In this document: positions 15,134 to 22,936 of the stretch, piece after piece
Layout of the letters: each line of letters begins with the position of its first letter
Numbering within the stretch: the first letter of the stretch is position 1
Source of the DNA: JBHPCZ01 sp042573625
GTDB lineage: Bacteria > Desulfobacterota > Desulfobacteria > Desulfobacterales > UBA11574
Direction of reading: 5' to 3'
Assembly: GCA_042573625.1 (NCBI GenBank)
Contig: JBHPCZ010000047.1
Coordinates: forward strand, 1-23,217
DNA: 23,217 nucleotides
Program-made: the position numbers and the translations under genes
The notes under the pieces: model-generated
Seen by the model: only the letters and a program-made list of their open reading frames with translations
What the model was told of the DNA's origin: nothing
Database searches by the model: none

Positions 15134-17944
15134 TTATCGGGTCAAAGCGCTGTAAATTCGCAAAAGCCTGTCCGGAAGTTCTTGAACGTCGGAGATAACG
15201 TTGTAGTGATCGTTGCCGTAAAGATCATTCAGCCGAGAATCCCCTGAAATATTGACTGTTATCGCATGGGCGTATATCTTTTTCGAACGTGCCTCAAATA
15301 TGGCCTTTCGGGTATCCTCGATGGCGTAATTCTTTTTATAATCCAGATCATTGGGAAAACCGTCACCCAGAATGATCAACAAACGAACCTTTGATGAAAC
15401 ATTTTCCAACAGACTGGTGGCATGGCGGATTGCGGCCCCCATCCGTGTACTCCTCAAAGGCGCCACTCCATTGATTCGATGTTTTACACTATCATCCATC
15501 TCTTCGTCAAAATCTTTTATACGAAAATAATCGACCCCGAGACGACCGGTTCCGGAAAAACCGGCAACCGCAAAAGCATCTCCCACAACCGCGAGCGCCT
15601 CACAAAAAAGTACAACAGCCTCTTTCTCAACATCCAGTACCCGTTTTTTTGAGCCAAAAACAGTATTTGCGGTAGAACGTGAAAGATCAACAAGAAGCAG
15701 CGCAGCAACGTCCCTGTGCTGCTTTAACCGTTTGATGTACAGACGGTCGGACGGAAGCCAGCCCGCCTTTTTGTCGATGGCAAAGTCTATTAGCGCCCTG
15801 TAATCGAATTCGTCACCTTCCACCCACTGTCTTAACCTTTTCAAACCTTCGGGCTTCAAGAGTTCGAACGCATAACGAATTCTTTTAACCAGACCCCTGT
15901 ATTGTTCTAATGTATCTGCGTAAAAGTGACCTTCACAGCCGGTTACAAATCGATCAAGCACTCTAACGTGAGCATGGAGATAATCCCCGATGTTACAGTC
16001 CCATTCCTTGTGCCAGAAAACAGGGCAGGAGGCTTCGTCGCTTTCAGGCAGAGATCGGCCTTCATCGCCGAGAAGGTTTGAAAGGTCAAGCCAGGATAAA
16101 TCTGCATCTGAATCCGGGTGCTGCGACACTTCGACAAGATCATTTTTCGAACAGAACAGAATCTCTTTTATGTCATTCTGCGAAATAGTGCCATTATTAT
16201 CAATAAGACGCCTTTTAATATCTGTTTTATAAACACTGAACCCGTTTTCCTTTAGTTTAACGCGTATTTTCTCTGCAACACAGTCAAAGTTTCGGTAAGT
16301 TTCAAAGAACAGGTCCGGCCGTATCCTCCGGTCAAAAGGGGTTTTCATGGGCCGGTAGAATTCCTCAATACTTTTGCCGTCTGATCTCTTCTTTATCAGT
16401 TTTGATACGTCCTGGTATGTTCTTATAACCAGTTCGGCACTTGTTTCGACGGTATCGTCTTTTGCGATGGCGTTTTCAAACAGCTCGACAATTTTTTTCG
16501 CGACCTTCATTGTTTTTTTACTAAAACCGATTTTCCCCACCGACAAAGGGCCTATGGCAATCCATACGTATAATAGAAAGACAACCTCAACCGGATGTTC
16601 GTGATGGAAAATACGCATTGCCTCGCGCTCCACCATTGGCATTGTCTCTCTAACAATGCCCGGATAATGACGGGACAGCATACGTCCGATACGGCCGTGT
16701 TCGAATATGGCAAATAGATCAGAAGCAAGCTGACGCACAGGAAAACGCAGAAAAAAGGAATCCAGGTCAGAAAGATTATCCTCTACCTGAGATTTAAAAT
16801 TAACAATTTGGGTTCTTTCCAACCCGGAATTCGGTTCTTTGACTTTCATATTCCGCCTGAATCTTTCCATGGCTCTTTCCAGATCAAAATCGAAAGTCCC
16901 GAATTCGTAGTATCCGGCTTCAAGCCTTGCCAGGCATTTATACAATTTGATATTTTCAGATTTATGGGCGAATGTACTGATTTCACCAGGCAAATATATG
17001 AACTTTCCGTCTGAAAGTACTGCCGCCTCTTTATTGTACTCTTTCATCACTGCTTTTGACAGTGAAGACAACGGACGAACTGAAATTGGCAGACCGGTTC
17101 TGGCCCGAAGGTAGCGGTTCAACTGGTGCTGGACCTGAGATATCGGGACGGTCACCTGCATATCGGCAAAGGTGTCAATACCCAGTTTTGATTCCAGGGA
17201 CAGAAACTTTTCAGCCAGTTTTCGGTCTTGCTTCAGTTTGGCCAATCCAAGGGATACGAATCTGCTCAAAGCGCCTTTTGAAAGCAGGTAGAGTCTATTC
17301 TCAAGGCCTTCGAGGAAGGGGTCTGCCAGGCGAAAATCAGCCGCTATGACGCGCTGCAACTGTTCGATCTGCCAGACCCGCCTTGACGATGAAAAGGCGA
17401 GCACCGCTTTGGGCAGTGTATAAGAAAAATGTTGACATTGGCCGTAGGACAGGTCCTGAGAAAAGGTCACGCAAAGAAGGTCGAGATAAACAGATCCTGC
17501 TTCAACATCCTGCTGGTTTAACAGCGATGACAGAGACTCAAGGGGTTTTTGTAAGGTATAGGCGCCCTTTTCCAACATGACATCAACAGTTTGCCGAAAG
17601 CTTTCAAGGAGCCTGCCGTCTCCGTATTTTAAAACAGGCACAAGATATGTTGCCATGAGCCGGCCCAGCATCGGTCCGGTCCGTCCGGCTTCGCGGACCA
17701 GGTTGCAGTATTGACCTAAATTTCTTTCGCTTTCCTCTCCGACGAGATGAATATAGCCTGTTGCAATTGCGTGTCCGAAAGAAACTTCCTGTGATAACCC
17801 CCACAGCGTTTCTTCGACAAGCATGGCGACACGCATTGGAGAAACAGAACCTGCTTTCTGCTCAAGACCCGCAGCGACCCATTCCGCAAGGTCCGGATCA
17901 GCTAAAAAAAGCTGTTCAAGAGGTTCTTCTTTTCTTTGGGACAT
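15134..17944 (-). CDS. large VWA-domain protein, NorD/CbbO-like
   Basis: A 936-residue cytosolic protein whose C-terminal 190 residues form a von Willebrand factor A domain. It has a complete MIDAS: 'VDLSRSTAN' (DxSxS near 752), the Thr in 'RSTRMG' (about 830) and the Asp in 'ILGDGFPND' (about 862). The long N-terminal part is helical without obvious motifs. This is the layout of NorD and CbbO, adaptor partners of CbbQ/NorQ AAA+ motors, but it is longer than NorD (about 600) or CbbO (about 750-800). An upstream ATG at 17968 is unlikely, because AGGGAGG lies between it and the ATG at 17944 and so serves the latter. The cognate AAA+ gene is upstream on the same strand. No denitrification or Rubisco gene is nearby. 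Confidence 0.88.
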   Translation of the reverse strand: MSQRKEEPLEQLFLADPDLAEWVAAGLEQKAGSVSPMRVAMLVEETLWGLSQEVSFGHAIATGYIHLVGEESERNLGQYCNLVREAGRTGPMLGRLMATYLVPVLKYGDGRLLESFRQTVDVMLEKGAYTLQKPLESLSSLLNQQDVEAGSVYLDLLCVTFSQDLSYGQCQHFSYTLPKAVLAFSSSRRVWQIEQLQRVIAADFRLADPFLEGLENRLYLLSKGALSRFVSLGLAKLKQDRKLAEKFLSLESKLGIDTFADMQVTVPISQVQHQLNRYLRARTGLPISVRPLSSLSKAVMKEYNKEAAVLSDGKFIYLPGEISTFAHKSENIKLYKCLARLEAGYYEFGTFDFDLERAMERFRRNMKVKEPNSGLERTQIVNFKSQVEDNLSDLDSFFLRFPVRQLASDLFAIFEHGRIGRMLSRHYPGIVRETMPMVEREAMRIFHHEHPVEVVFLLYVWIAIGPLSVGKIGFSKKTMKVAKKIVELFENAIAKDDTVETSAELVIRTYQDVSKLIKKRSDGKSIEEFYRPMKTPFDRRIRPDLFFETYRNFDCVAEKIRVKLKENGFSVYKTDIKRRLIDNNGTISQNDIKEILFCSKNDLVEVSQHPDSDADLSWLDLSNLLGDEGRSLPESDEASCPVFWHKEWDCNIGDYLHAHVRVLDRFVTGCEGHFYADTLEQYRGLVKRIRYAFELLKPEGLKRLRQWVEGDEFDYRALIDFAIDKKAGWLPSDRLYIKRLKQHRDVAALLLVDLSRSTANTVFGSKKRVLDVEKEAVVLFCEALAVVGDAFAVAGFSGTGRLGVDYFRIKDFDEEMDDSVKHRINGVAPLRSTRMGAAIRHATSLLENVSSKVRLLIILGDGFPNDLDYKKNYAIEDTRKAIFEARSKKIYAHAITVNISGDSRLNDLYGNDHYNVISDVQELPDRLLRIYSALTR

Positions 17945-18082
17945 CGTTATAGCGGCCTCCCTAAACATCTTCCTATTGATTCACTTTTGTTCATATTTTA
18001 TTAATCTACCGGCTACAACGGGACGTTATTTTGACCACCGCTATAAGCTTACTCATAGAAACTATTCAAATATCAACAAGCG

Positions 18083-18204
18083 GACGGCTTTGTAAAAATT
18101 CATATACAAGGCGCGCAAATCCTGAGAAATGAGGTGTACATATCGTACGCCGTAATGACGAAGGATGAAGTGCAACGCAGTAGATGGGTTTTTACGAAGT
18201 CGTC
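18083..18204. repeat. short interspersed inverted repeat between the AAA+ and VWA genes
   Basis: A 122-base element with ends GACGGCTTTGTAAAAA (18083-18098) and TTTTTACGAAGTCGTC (18189-18204), which pair at 14 of 16 positions. The centre holds the palindrome-like GTACATATCGTAC. Its right edge overlaps the TGA stop of the AAA+ gene. From memory, very similar repeats are scattered through Desulfobacterales genomes. It is non-coding and too small to encode a transposase. Confidence 0.75.
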
Positions 18205-19018
18205 AAAATATGTCTGCGATAAGATCATTCATAGTCTCCTGAAGCCCTTCATCATCCGTCAGCGGGAGGCATATGGCCGATCTACACGCTTCATGCGCAG
18301 GGATATCTCTTCTGATCATCTGTGCGGCGTAAATCAACAACCGGGTGCTTGCGCCTTCGGTCAGCCCGTGCTCTCTGATGTTCCGTATCTTTCCTGCAAG
18401 TGAAACAAGCTTTAAAGCGGTTTCAATTTCAATATCCCCTTCGTGTGAGACAATTTCAGCCTCTTTCCGGGCTTCAGGATAGTCAAATTCAACCGAAACA
18501 AAGCGCTGGCGCGTGCTCTGTTTGAGATCTTTTAAAACCGACTGATATCCTGGATTATAGGAGATCACCATCATAAATTCCGGGTGCGCCTGAAGCACCT
18601 CTCCTTTTTTGTCGATGGAAAGCGCCCTTCGGTTGTCGGTCAAAGGATGAATGACAACAGTGGTATCCTTACGGGCCTCTACGATTTCATCAAGATAACA
18701 TATGGCCCCCATGCGAACGGCTTTCGTCAACGGGCCGTCCACCCACACGGTTTCGTCTTTGATCAGCAGATAACGTCCGATCAGGTCAGATGCGAACAGG
18801 TCTTCATGACAGGCAACAGTGATCAGGGGGCGCTTTAAAAGATACGACATATATTCCACAAACCGGGTCTTACCGCATCCGGTCGGCCCTTTCAGCATAA
18901 CAGGAAGCCTGGCATCATGGGCCGCCTCGAACAACCTGACCTCATCTTTCGCTCTCAGGTAATACGGTTCAGTCTCTATCAGATGGTTTCCGATATCTTT
19001 TTGAATTGGGCTTGTCAT
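18203..19018 (-). CDS. MoxR-type AAA+ ATPase of the CbbQ/NorQ/GvpN family
   Basis: A 271-residue AAA+ protein. Walker A is 'GPTGCGKT' (44-51), Walker B is 'ICYLDE' (106-111), sensor 1 is in 'VISYNPG' (151-157) and the arginine-finger region is 'STRQRF' (168-173). The C-terminal lid resembles the CbbQ_C domain. Relatives form hexamers that, with a VWA adaptor, remodel or load metal into enzymes (nitric oxide reductase, Rubisco). The start at 19018 is chosen because GGAGG lies ten bases upstream; a longer reading from 19060 puts that ribosome site inside the coding region. The stop codon overlaps the end of a repeat element, which separates it from its VWA partner. Confidence 0.93.
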   Translation of the reverse strand: MTSPIQKDIGNHLIETEPYYLRAKDEVRLFEAAHDARLPVMLKGPTGCGKTRFVEYMSYLLKRPLITVACHEDLFASDLIGRYLLIKDETVWVDGPLTKAVRMGAICYLDEIVEARKDTTVVIHPLTDNRRALSIDKKGEVLQAHPEFMMVISYNPGYQSVLKDLKQSTRQRFVSVEFDYPEARKEAEIVSHEGDIEIETALKLVSLAGKIRNIREHGLTEGASTRLLIYAAQMIRRDIPAHEACRSAICLPLTDDEGLQETMNDLIADIF

Positions 19019-19060
19019 GGACAGATAACCTCCGATCTTTCTCTTGCATAAACAAGGCAA

Positions 19061-19267
19061 TTATAGTTATAGGTTTTCAGACCCCTTCAAAATGTTGAAA
19101 ATGTCTGGAAGATTGAGCGTATTGCCCGTCTTCACCAGAAAAAAATAAGGATACAGAAAAAGCGCTTCGATTGTAAAGAAAATACTACCTCAATAACCTA
19201 AGAACTCTCATCAAAAGCAATATCCGACGGCAAGTCGTTACGGTTCGGTCAGATAAAGGAGGAACCC
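19061..19267 (+). promoter_or_regulatory. divergent intergenic region with strong adh ribosome site
   Basis: This region separates the minus-strand AAA+ gene from the plus-strand alcohol dehydrogenase and must carry both promoters. I could not assign a good -35/-10 pair. The plus-strand gene has a near-perfect AAAGGAGG just before its ATG. Confidence 0.4.
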
Positions 19268-20461
19268 ATGTTACCCGAGTTCTACCAATTTCATCATCCA
19301 ACCAAAGTGATATATGGTGAAGGTTTAGTAAACGATTTTTCACACGAAGTAGAACAATTGAACGCAAAAAGGTATTTTGTTGTATCTGATCAAGTGCTGA
19401 ACAACCTGGGTCTGGTTAAAGATGTGACGGAGGGGTTGACGCAGGCCGGAGTTGCCGTAACAGGTGAATTTCTGGATGTTCCCCAGGACGCCTCGATCGA
19501 AGCCATTGAAAAAATTAGCCGCCAGGCCATTGAAAGCGGAGCGGAAGGATTGATCGCCATCGGCGGCGGCAGTGTCATCGATGCGGCAAAAGCCGCCAAT
19601 TTTGTGTTCTCGGAAGGCGGGGATCTCATAGAAGATTATTCGGGAGCTTCAACGCTGGCACGACCGTTGAAACCGTTTATTGCAATCCCGACCACTGCCG
19701 GTACGGGAAGCGAATGCACATTGGTGGCCGTTGTTTATGATGTGGAAAACAAAACCAAACTCTGTTTTTCCGACAAATTCCTTTTGCCCGACCTCGCCGT
19801 GCTGGATCCGGTAATGACACAATCCTTACCTCCGGGTTTGACAGCATCTACAGGCATGGACGCTTTAGCCCATGCGGTGGAATCCTACGTGGGGGTGGAC
19901 ACATCTCCGCACTCCGAAGCTTTGGCAATTTCCGCCATCGAACTCATTTTCAATAACCTTGTTCGGGTGACTGAAAACGGAGATGATCTGGAGGCCCGCG
20001 GTGCCATGCTTATTGCCGCCAATATGGCGGGCATTTCATTCTCACACTCCATGGTGGGATGTGTGCACTCCATGTCACATGCGATCGGTGGGATTGCCCG
20101 TGTCCCGCATGGTGTGGCGAACGCCATACTTCTGCCCCATGGCATGGAATACAATTTTGAGGTCAGCAAAGAAAAATATGCCCGGCTGGCACCGGTTATG
20201 GGGGAAGATGTGTCCGGGTTGTCCGTTGACGAAGCCGCCCGAAAGGCAATTAAGGCGGTACGGAACCTCAACCGGCGGCTGAACGCTTTGGATGCGATTC
20301 CGGTGAGCCTCAAAGATGCGGGTGTACCCGAAGAAAGCTTATCCTTGATCGCGGAAGCTGCGGTCGAAGACGGAACCATTGTGTATAATCCTCGTGAAGG
20401 TGTCGCTGATGATATATTGGTACATTTGAAAAACGCCTACTATAACCTATCTCAAAAATAA
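19268..20461 (+). CDS. iron-containing alcohol dehydrogenase (group III)
   Basis: A 397-residue NAD(P)-dependent dehydrogenase. The cofactor-binding 'IGGGSVIDAAK' is at 98-108, followed by 'AIPTTAGTGSE' (139-149). Metal ligands fit Asp198 and His202 ('GMDALAHAVESYVG'), His267 ('GCVHSMSHAIGG') and His281 ('VPHGVANAILLPHG'), with the same spacing as FucO-type enzymes. Length is typical. It interconverts an alcohol and its aldehyde; the substrate (ethanol, butanol, propanediol or another) is not readable. AAAGGAGG precedes the ATG. The last few codons and the stop lie inside the inverted repeat that begins near 20446, so the natural C-terminus may have been altered slightly. An aldehyde dehydrogenase gene lies 1 kb downstream on the other strand. 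Confidence 0.95.
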   Translation: MLPEFYQFHHPTKVIYGEGLVNDFSHEVEQLNAKRYFVVSDQVLNNLGLVKDVTEGLTQAGVAVTGEFLDVPQDASIEAIEKISRQAIESGAEGLIAIGGGSVIDAAKAANFVFSEGGDLIEDYSGASTLARPLKPFIAIPTTAGTGSECTLVAVVYDVENKTKLCFSDKFLLPDLAVLDPVMTQSLPPGLTASTGMDALAHAVESYVGVDTSPHSEALAISAIELIFNNLVRVTENGDDLEARGAMLIAANMAGISFSHSMVGCVHSMSHAIGGIARVPHGVANAILLPHGMEYNFEVSKEKYARLAPVMGEDVSGLSVDEAARKAIKAVRNLNRRLNALDAIPVSLKDAGVPEESLSLIAEAAVEDGTIVYNPREGVADDILVHLKNAYYNLSQK

Positions 20462-20585
20462 GCTTAGGGTTCAGGGCAAGGCGCGAAGCGTTGAAAAAGC
20501 GGAGCATACACGCGCACGTCGTATGTGAGCATTTTGAACCGTTTCGCAACACCGCCATGGGCAATTAGATTGTTTTTGAGATAGG
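20446..20585. repeat. interspersed inverted repeat overlapping the adh 3' end
   Basis: A 140-base element bounded by a perfect 13 bp inverted repeat, CCTATCTCAAAAA (20446-20458) and TTTTTGAGATAGG (20573-20585), with imperfect extension on both sides. Inner inverted pairs are GGTTCA / TGAACC and CATAC / GTATG. The left terminal repeat encodes the last residues of the alcohol dehydrogenase, and the stop codon follows it directly. It is a different family from the elements at 10053 and 18083, although the core 'GCGAAGCG...GCGGAGC' wording is reminiscent of the 10053 element. Confidence 0.75.
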
Positions 20586-20601
20586 TTCTATCAAAAATTT
20601 C

Positions 20602-20623
20602 GAGGTGTCTACACAACCACCTC
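20602..20623. other. small hairpin in the adh-to-hypothetical gap
   Basis: GAGGTG and CACCTC form a six-pair stem around a ten-base loop. There is no T tract on either strand, so it is not a clear terminator. Together with the repeats on either side it is the only structure I see in the 329-base gap 20462-20790. Confidence 0.25.
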
Positions 20624-20683
20624 TATTCCTGTCAGCCTGACTTACTATTAAACAACGCATTCTGATTCAGTATGGAAAAGCGT

Positions 20684-20716
20684 TGTATATCACAAAATTT
20701 AACAATTTTGTGGATT
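20684..20716. repeat. short direct repeat, copy 1 (with hairpin)
   Basis: Contains the hairpin CACAAAATT-TAAC-AATTTTGTG (20691-20712). The same roughly 33-base word recurs with a few changes at 22725-22755, sharing TGTATA, AATTTAACAATT and GGATT in order. The two copies flank the small exported-protein and aldehyde dehydrogenase genes. Confidence 0.6.
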
Positions 20717-20790
20717 AAAAGATAGCGTCAACGATTCACCGGGGAACGATCAAATCCCGGCGGCATATGGGAAATATTTATATTATTCCA

Positions 20791-21258
20791 CTAATCTAAA
20801 GCGTTAAGGTATTTTTTTCGGGCAAGGATTAAATGCCTGTATATTTCCGACGGGCTGAGCTCCCGGCCATTTTCATTAATGCGTATTAGAAATATACCAA
20901 GGTTTCCGGAAGCGCTCCGGACCTTTTGAAAAAATAGATGCATCTTAAGGGGGTTTTGGAATTCCTCATCCTTGATATCTACAACCATAACCCAATTATT
21001 CGAATTGACCCTCCGCCATTTATAGTCGACCGCAATCGTAGATAGATATTGCCAAAACAGCAGGTAATGCCTGGGGTTGTCTGAAGTTTTCAACCCGGCG
21101 TACGCTTTATCAACGTCTGTTTTTAAAACAACAGGGAGCGGGTCCCATTCAGCCGGCGGTTTATCGGACGGCACCCCCGGTGCTGACGCTGCAGGAACCG
21201 CCATAATCAAGAGGCTCAATAAAATCAGAAAAGGGAATCTGTTTCGGACCTTTTTCAT
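20791..21258 (-). CDS. small exported protein of unknown function
   Basis: A 155-residue protein that I do not recognise. Residues 1 to about 26 form a clear signal peptide (basic start, hydrophobic core, 'AASA' cleavage site), so the mature protein of about 130 residues is probably periplasmic. The mature part has 'NPRHYLLFWQYLSTIAVDYKWRRVNSNNW', split over about 60-90, and a C-terminal 'LSPSEIYRHLILARKKYLNALD' helix. No Cys is present in the mature part. The ribosome site is weak. The gene is downstream of the aldehyde dehydrogenase on the same strand but separated by a multi-hairpin region, so co-transcription is doubtful. Confidence 0.75.
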   Translation of the reverse strand: MKKVRNRFPFLILLSLLIMAVPAASAPGVPSDKPPAEWDPLPVVLKTDVDKAYAGLKTSDNPRHYLLFWQYLSTIAVDYKWRRVNSNNWVMVVDIKDEEFQNPLKMHLFFQKVRSASGNLGIFLIRINENGRELSPSEIYRHLILARKKYLNALD

Positions 21259-21285
21259 ATTTTTCCAAAAAAGGGCACGTCAGAG

Positions 21286-21408
21286 TCAACTACCACCCGC
21301 AAAGCGGGTGCCTTGAATTTTAGGCCATCAGCCGAAAAGGCAAAAGCACGTCGGTGCTTTAAAGTTGAGCTTGCATCCGGGTGCGAAACACCCTGTTTGT
21401 TTTGCAAG
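21286..21408. other. multi-hairpin (cloverleaf-like) non-coding region
   Basis: A compact run of inverted repeats. An outer stem, TCAACT / AGTTGA (21286-21291 and 21363-21368), encloses CACCCGC-AAA-GCGGGTG (21294-21310), a small GCC-GAAAA-GGC stem (21331-21341) and AAAGCAC-GTCG-GTGCTTT (21343-21360). Next to it a nested hairpin is formed by CTTGCA / TGCAAG (21370-21375 and 21403-21408) around GGGTG-CGAAA-CACCC (21379-21393). It starts 12 bases after the aldehyde dehydrogenase stop, so part may act as a terminator. The form recalls REP/IS200-type element ends, but identity is unproven. Confidence 0.6.
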
Positions 21409-21420
21409 AATATGGATTCT

Positions 21421-22692
21421 TTATTCTTTGGGAAAAGATGTTTCCAGGCTCAACAGTTTGGGGCCCTGTTTGAGTATGAATTCATTATCAACCGTTTCCC
21501 AGATCCAGCCTGAAAGACCATAACCTCCCACAGGTTTGGACACAAAGGCGCTGACCCAGGTCTCTGATCGGGGTTGATTCACGCCGACGGTACCGAAGCG
21601 TCCATAAGTGACTTCAGACACCCGGTGACAATAGGATTCACCCATCAGTTTTTCTGCAAAATCTTCCGCGGTATCATCTCCGTAAATCGAAGCTCTCAGG
21701 CCGTAACGACTGTCCCGGGCCAGGTGAAGGGCCTCTTCGGTCTCGTCAAAGGCGCTGATAAATGTAACAGGCCCAAAGGTTTCTTCCCGCATGCCCAGCA
21801 TATCGTTACGGGTCTCGGTCACCACCGTAGGATAGACCCGATTTCCTTCAATCCGTCCGCCCAGTGCAATCCGCGCGCCCTGCCGGACAGCGTCATCTAA
21901 TTGAGCCTTTATCGCCGCTACGGCCTTGGCGCTGGCCACCGATCCCATATCGGTGTCCGGGTCTGAAGGATCGCCGACGTTCACAGCACGGCTCAGGTCA
22001 AGAAACAGCGCTAAAAAGTCATCATGAATCGACCGGTGTAAATAGACGCGCTCCGGAGCGGTACAGGTCTGTCCGGCATAGATGTATTTAGAGAAGGCGA
22101 GTTCCCGGGCCGCTGCTTCCAGGTTGGCGCCGGGCAGAACGATGAACGGGTCTTTCCCTGGCCCTTCAAAGACAAACGTCTTTCCCTGCGCTTTAATGGC
22201 GTCCCGGTACTGACCTGCATAATCGTCGGCACCGAACAGACAGATGGCCGGTGTTGCCGGGTCAGCCACGGCTTTTTTAAGGAATGTTCTGCCGTCGGAA
22301 TAGTCGAAACAGATGGTATCACCGAAGATAGGCTGGTAAAGAGATTCCGTAAAACGGGCGATAGCGGAATCCCGAGATGCGAACTTTACCCGCATCGGAT
22401 TTCCTACCATATATATTGAAACAATGGCGTTATTCAACCATGCACTGCCGTTGTATGGCAGCACCAGAGCAACCGCCTGGCCGGCCTCACAAATCGGCTG
22501 CCGAAAAGCAAACGTCTCGGTCATGGTTTCGAAATCTTTCAGATCCCTCAAAATTCCATCCACTTCCATGTTGCACTCACGACAAGTAAAGCCGGTGTCC
22601 TGTACGGCAACCTCGACCAGCCTGTCGCGATTCTCCCGTATGGCGGTAATCAAGGCATCGATTTTTTCGAGTCGACTATCAAACGCTTCCAT
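21421..22692 (-). CDS. aldehyde dehydrogenase family protein, short form
   Basis: A 423-residue NAD(P)-dependent aldehyde dehydrogenase. The active site is intact: Asn81 in 'VLPYNGSAW', Lys103 in 'RVKFAS', Glu176 in 'FVFEGPGKDP', and the nucleophile Cys210 in 'IYAGQTCTAPERVYLH', 34 residues after the Glu as in standard enzymes. 'EETFGPVTFIS' and the closing 'GVNQPRSETW...KPVGGYGLSG' also match. Family members usually have about 480 residues; here the N-terminal region is about 50-60 shorter, and the 'PYNGSAW' motif departs from the usual 'PWNFP'. The start at 22692 is chosen because GAGGT lies a few bases upstream; an ORF extension to 22746 has no ribosome site. The substrate is unknown; it may oxidise the product of the alcohol dehydrogenase at 19268. 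Confidence 0.9.
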   Translation of the reverse strand: MEAFDSRLEKIDALITAIRENRDRLVEVAVQDTGFTCRECNMEVDGILRDLKDFETMTETFAFRQPICEAGQAVALVLPYNGSAWLNNAIVSIYMVGNPMRVKFASRDSAIARFTESLYQPIFGDTICFDYSDGRTFLKKAVADPATPAICLFGADDYAGQYRDAIKAQGKTFVFEGPGKDPFIVLPGANLEAAARELAFSKYIYAGQTCTAPERVYLHRSIHDDFLALFLDLSRAVNVGDPSDPDTDMGSVASAKAVAAIKAQLDDAVRQGARIALGGRIEGNRVYPTVVTETRNDMLGMREETFGPVTFISAFDETEEALHLARDSRYGLRASIYGDDTAEDFAEKLMGESYCHRVSEVTYGRFGTVGVNQPRSETWVSAFVSKPVGGYGLSGWIWETVDNEFILKQGPKLLSLETSFPKE

Positions 22693-22724
22693 AATGGACC
22701 TCTTTAAATAGGATGAAAAAATCC

Positions 22725-22755
22725 TGTATACCACATAATTTAACAATTCTGGATT
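22725..22755. repeat. short direct repeat, copy 2
   Basis: Degenerate partner of the word at 20684-20716, lying in the leader of the aldehyde dehydrogenase gene. The hairpin seen in copy 1 is broken here by base changes. A small GGAT / ATCC stem lies next to it (22711-22724). Confidence 0.5.
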
Positions 22756-22900
22756 TTAATAACGCTTCGGCGGTTTTACGAAAAAAGTTTATGAATTCGA
22801 TATATAAGAAATTATACAATTTACACAAGTCAATATAAATAGAGTGAAATTTAGACTGGGGACTTGAAGCAGGACGGTGGAATGTATTTTCAAATACAAA

Positions 22901-22928
22901 AAGGGGCTGCTGATTCGCATAACCCCTT
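22901..22928 (-). terminator. probable terminator downstream of the tRNA-Cys remnant
   Basis: On the minus strand AAGGGG pairs with CCCCTT across a 16-base loop and is followed by a short T run. It lies eight bases after the tRNA 3' CCA, the usual place for a tRNA terminator, and supports the idea that the native downstream side of the tRNA locus is retained. Confidence 0.55.
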
Positions 22929-22936
22929 GAAATCAC

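Noticed and set aside
17945..17968. Longer VWA protein starting at 17968
   Set aside because: The strong AGGGAGG ribosome site lies inside this extension and serves the ATG at 17944.
15134..19018. Denitrification locus inferred from NorQ/NorD-like proteins
   Set aside because: No norB, norC, nir or nos gene is present; the ATPase/VWA family is broader than nitric oxide reductase maturation.
22693..22746. Longer aldehyde dehydrogenase starting at 22746
   Set aside because: The extension overlaps a repeat and has no ribosome site; GAGGT lies just before the ATG at 22692.
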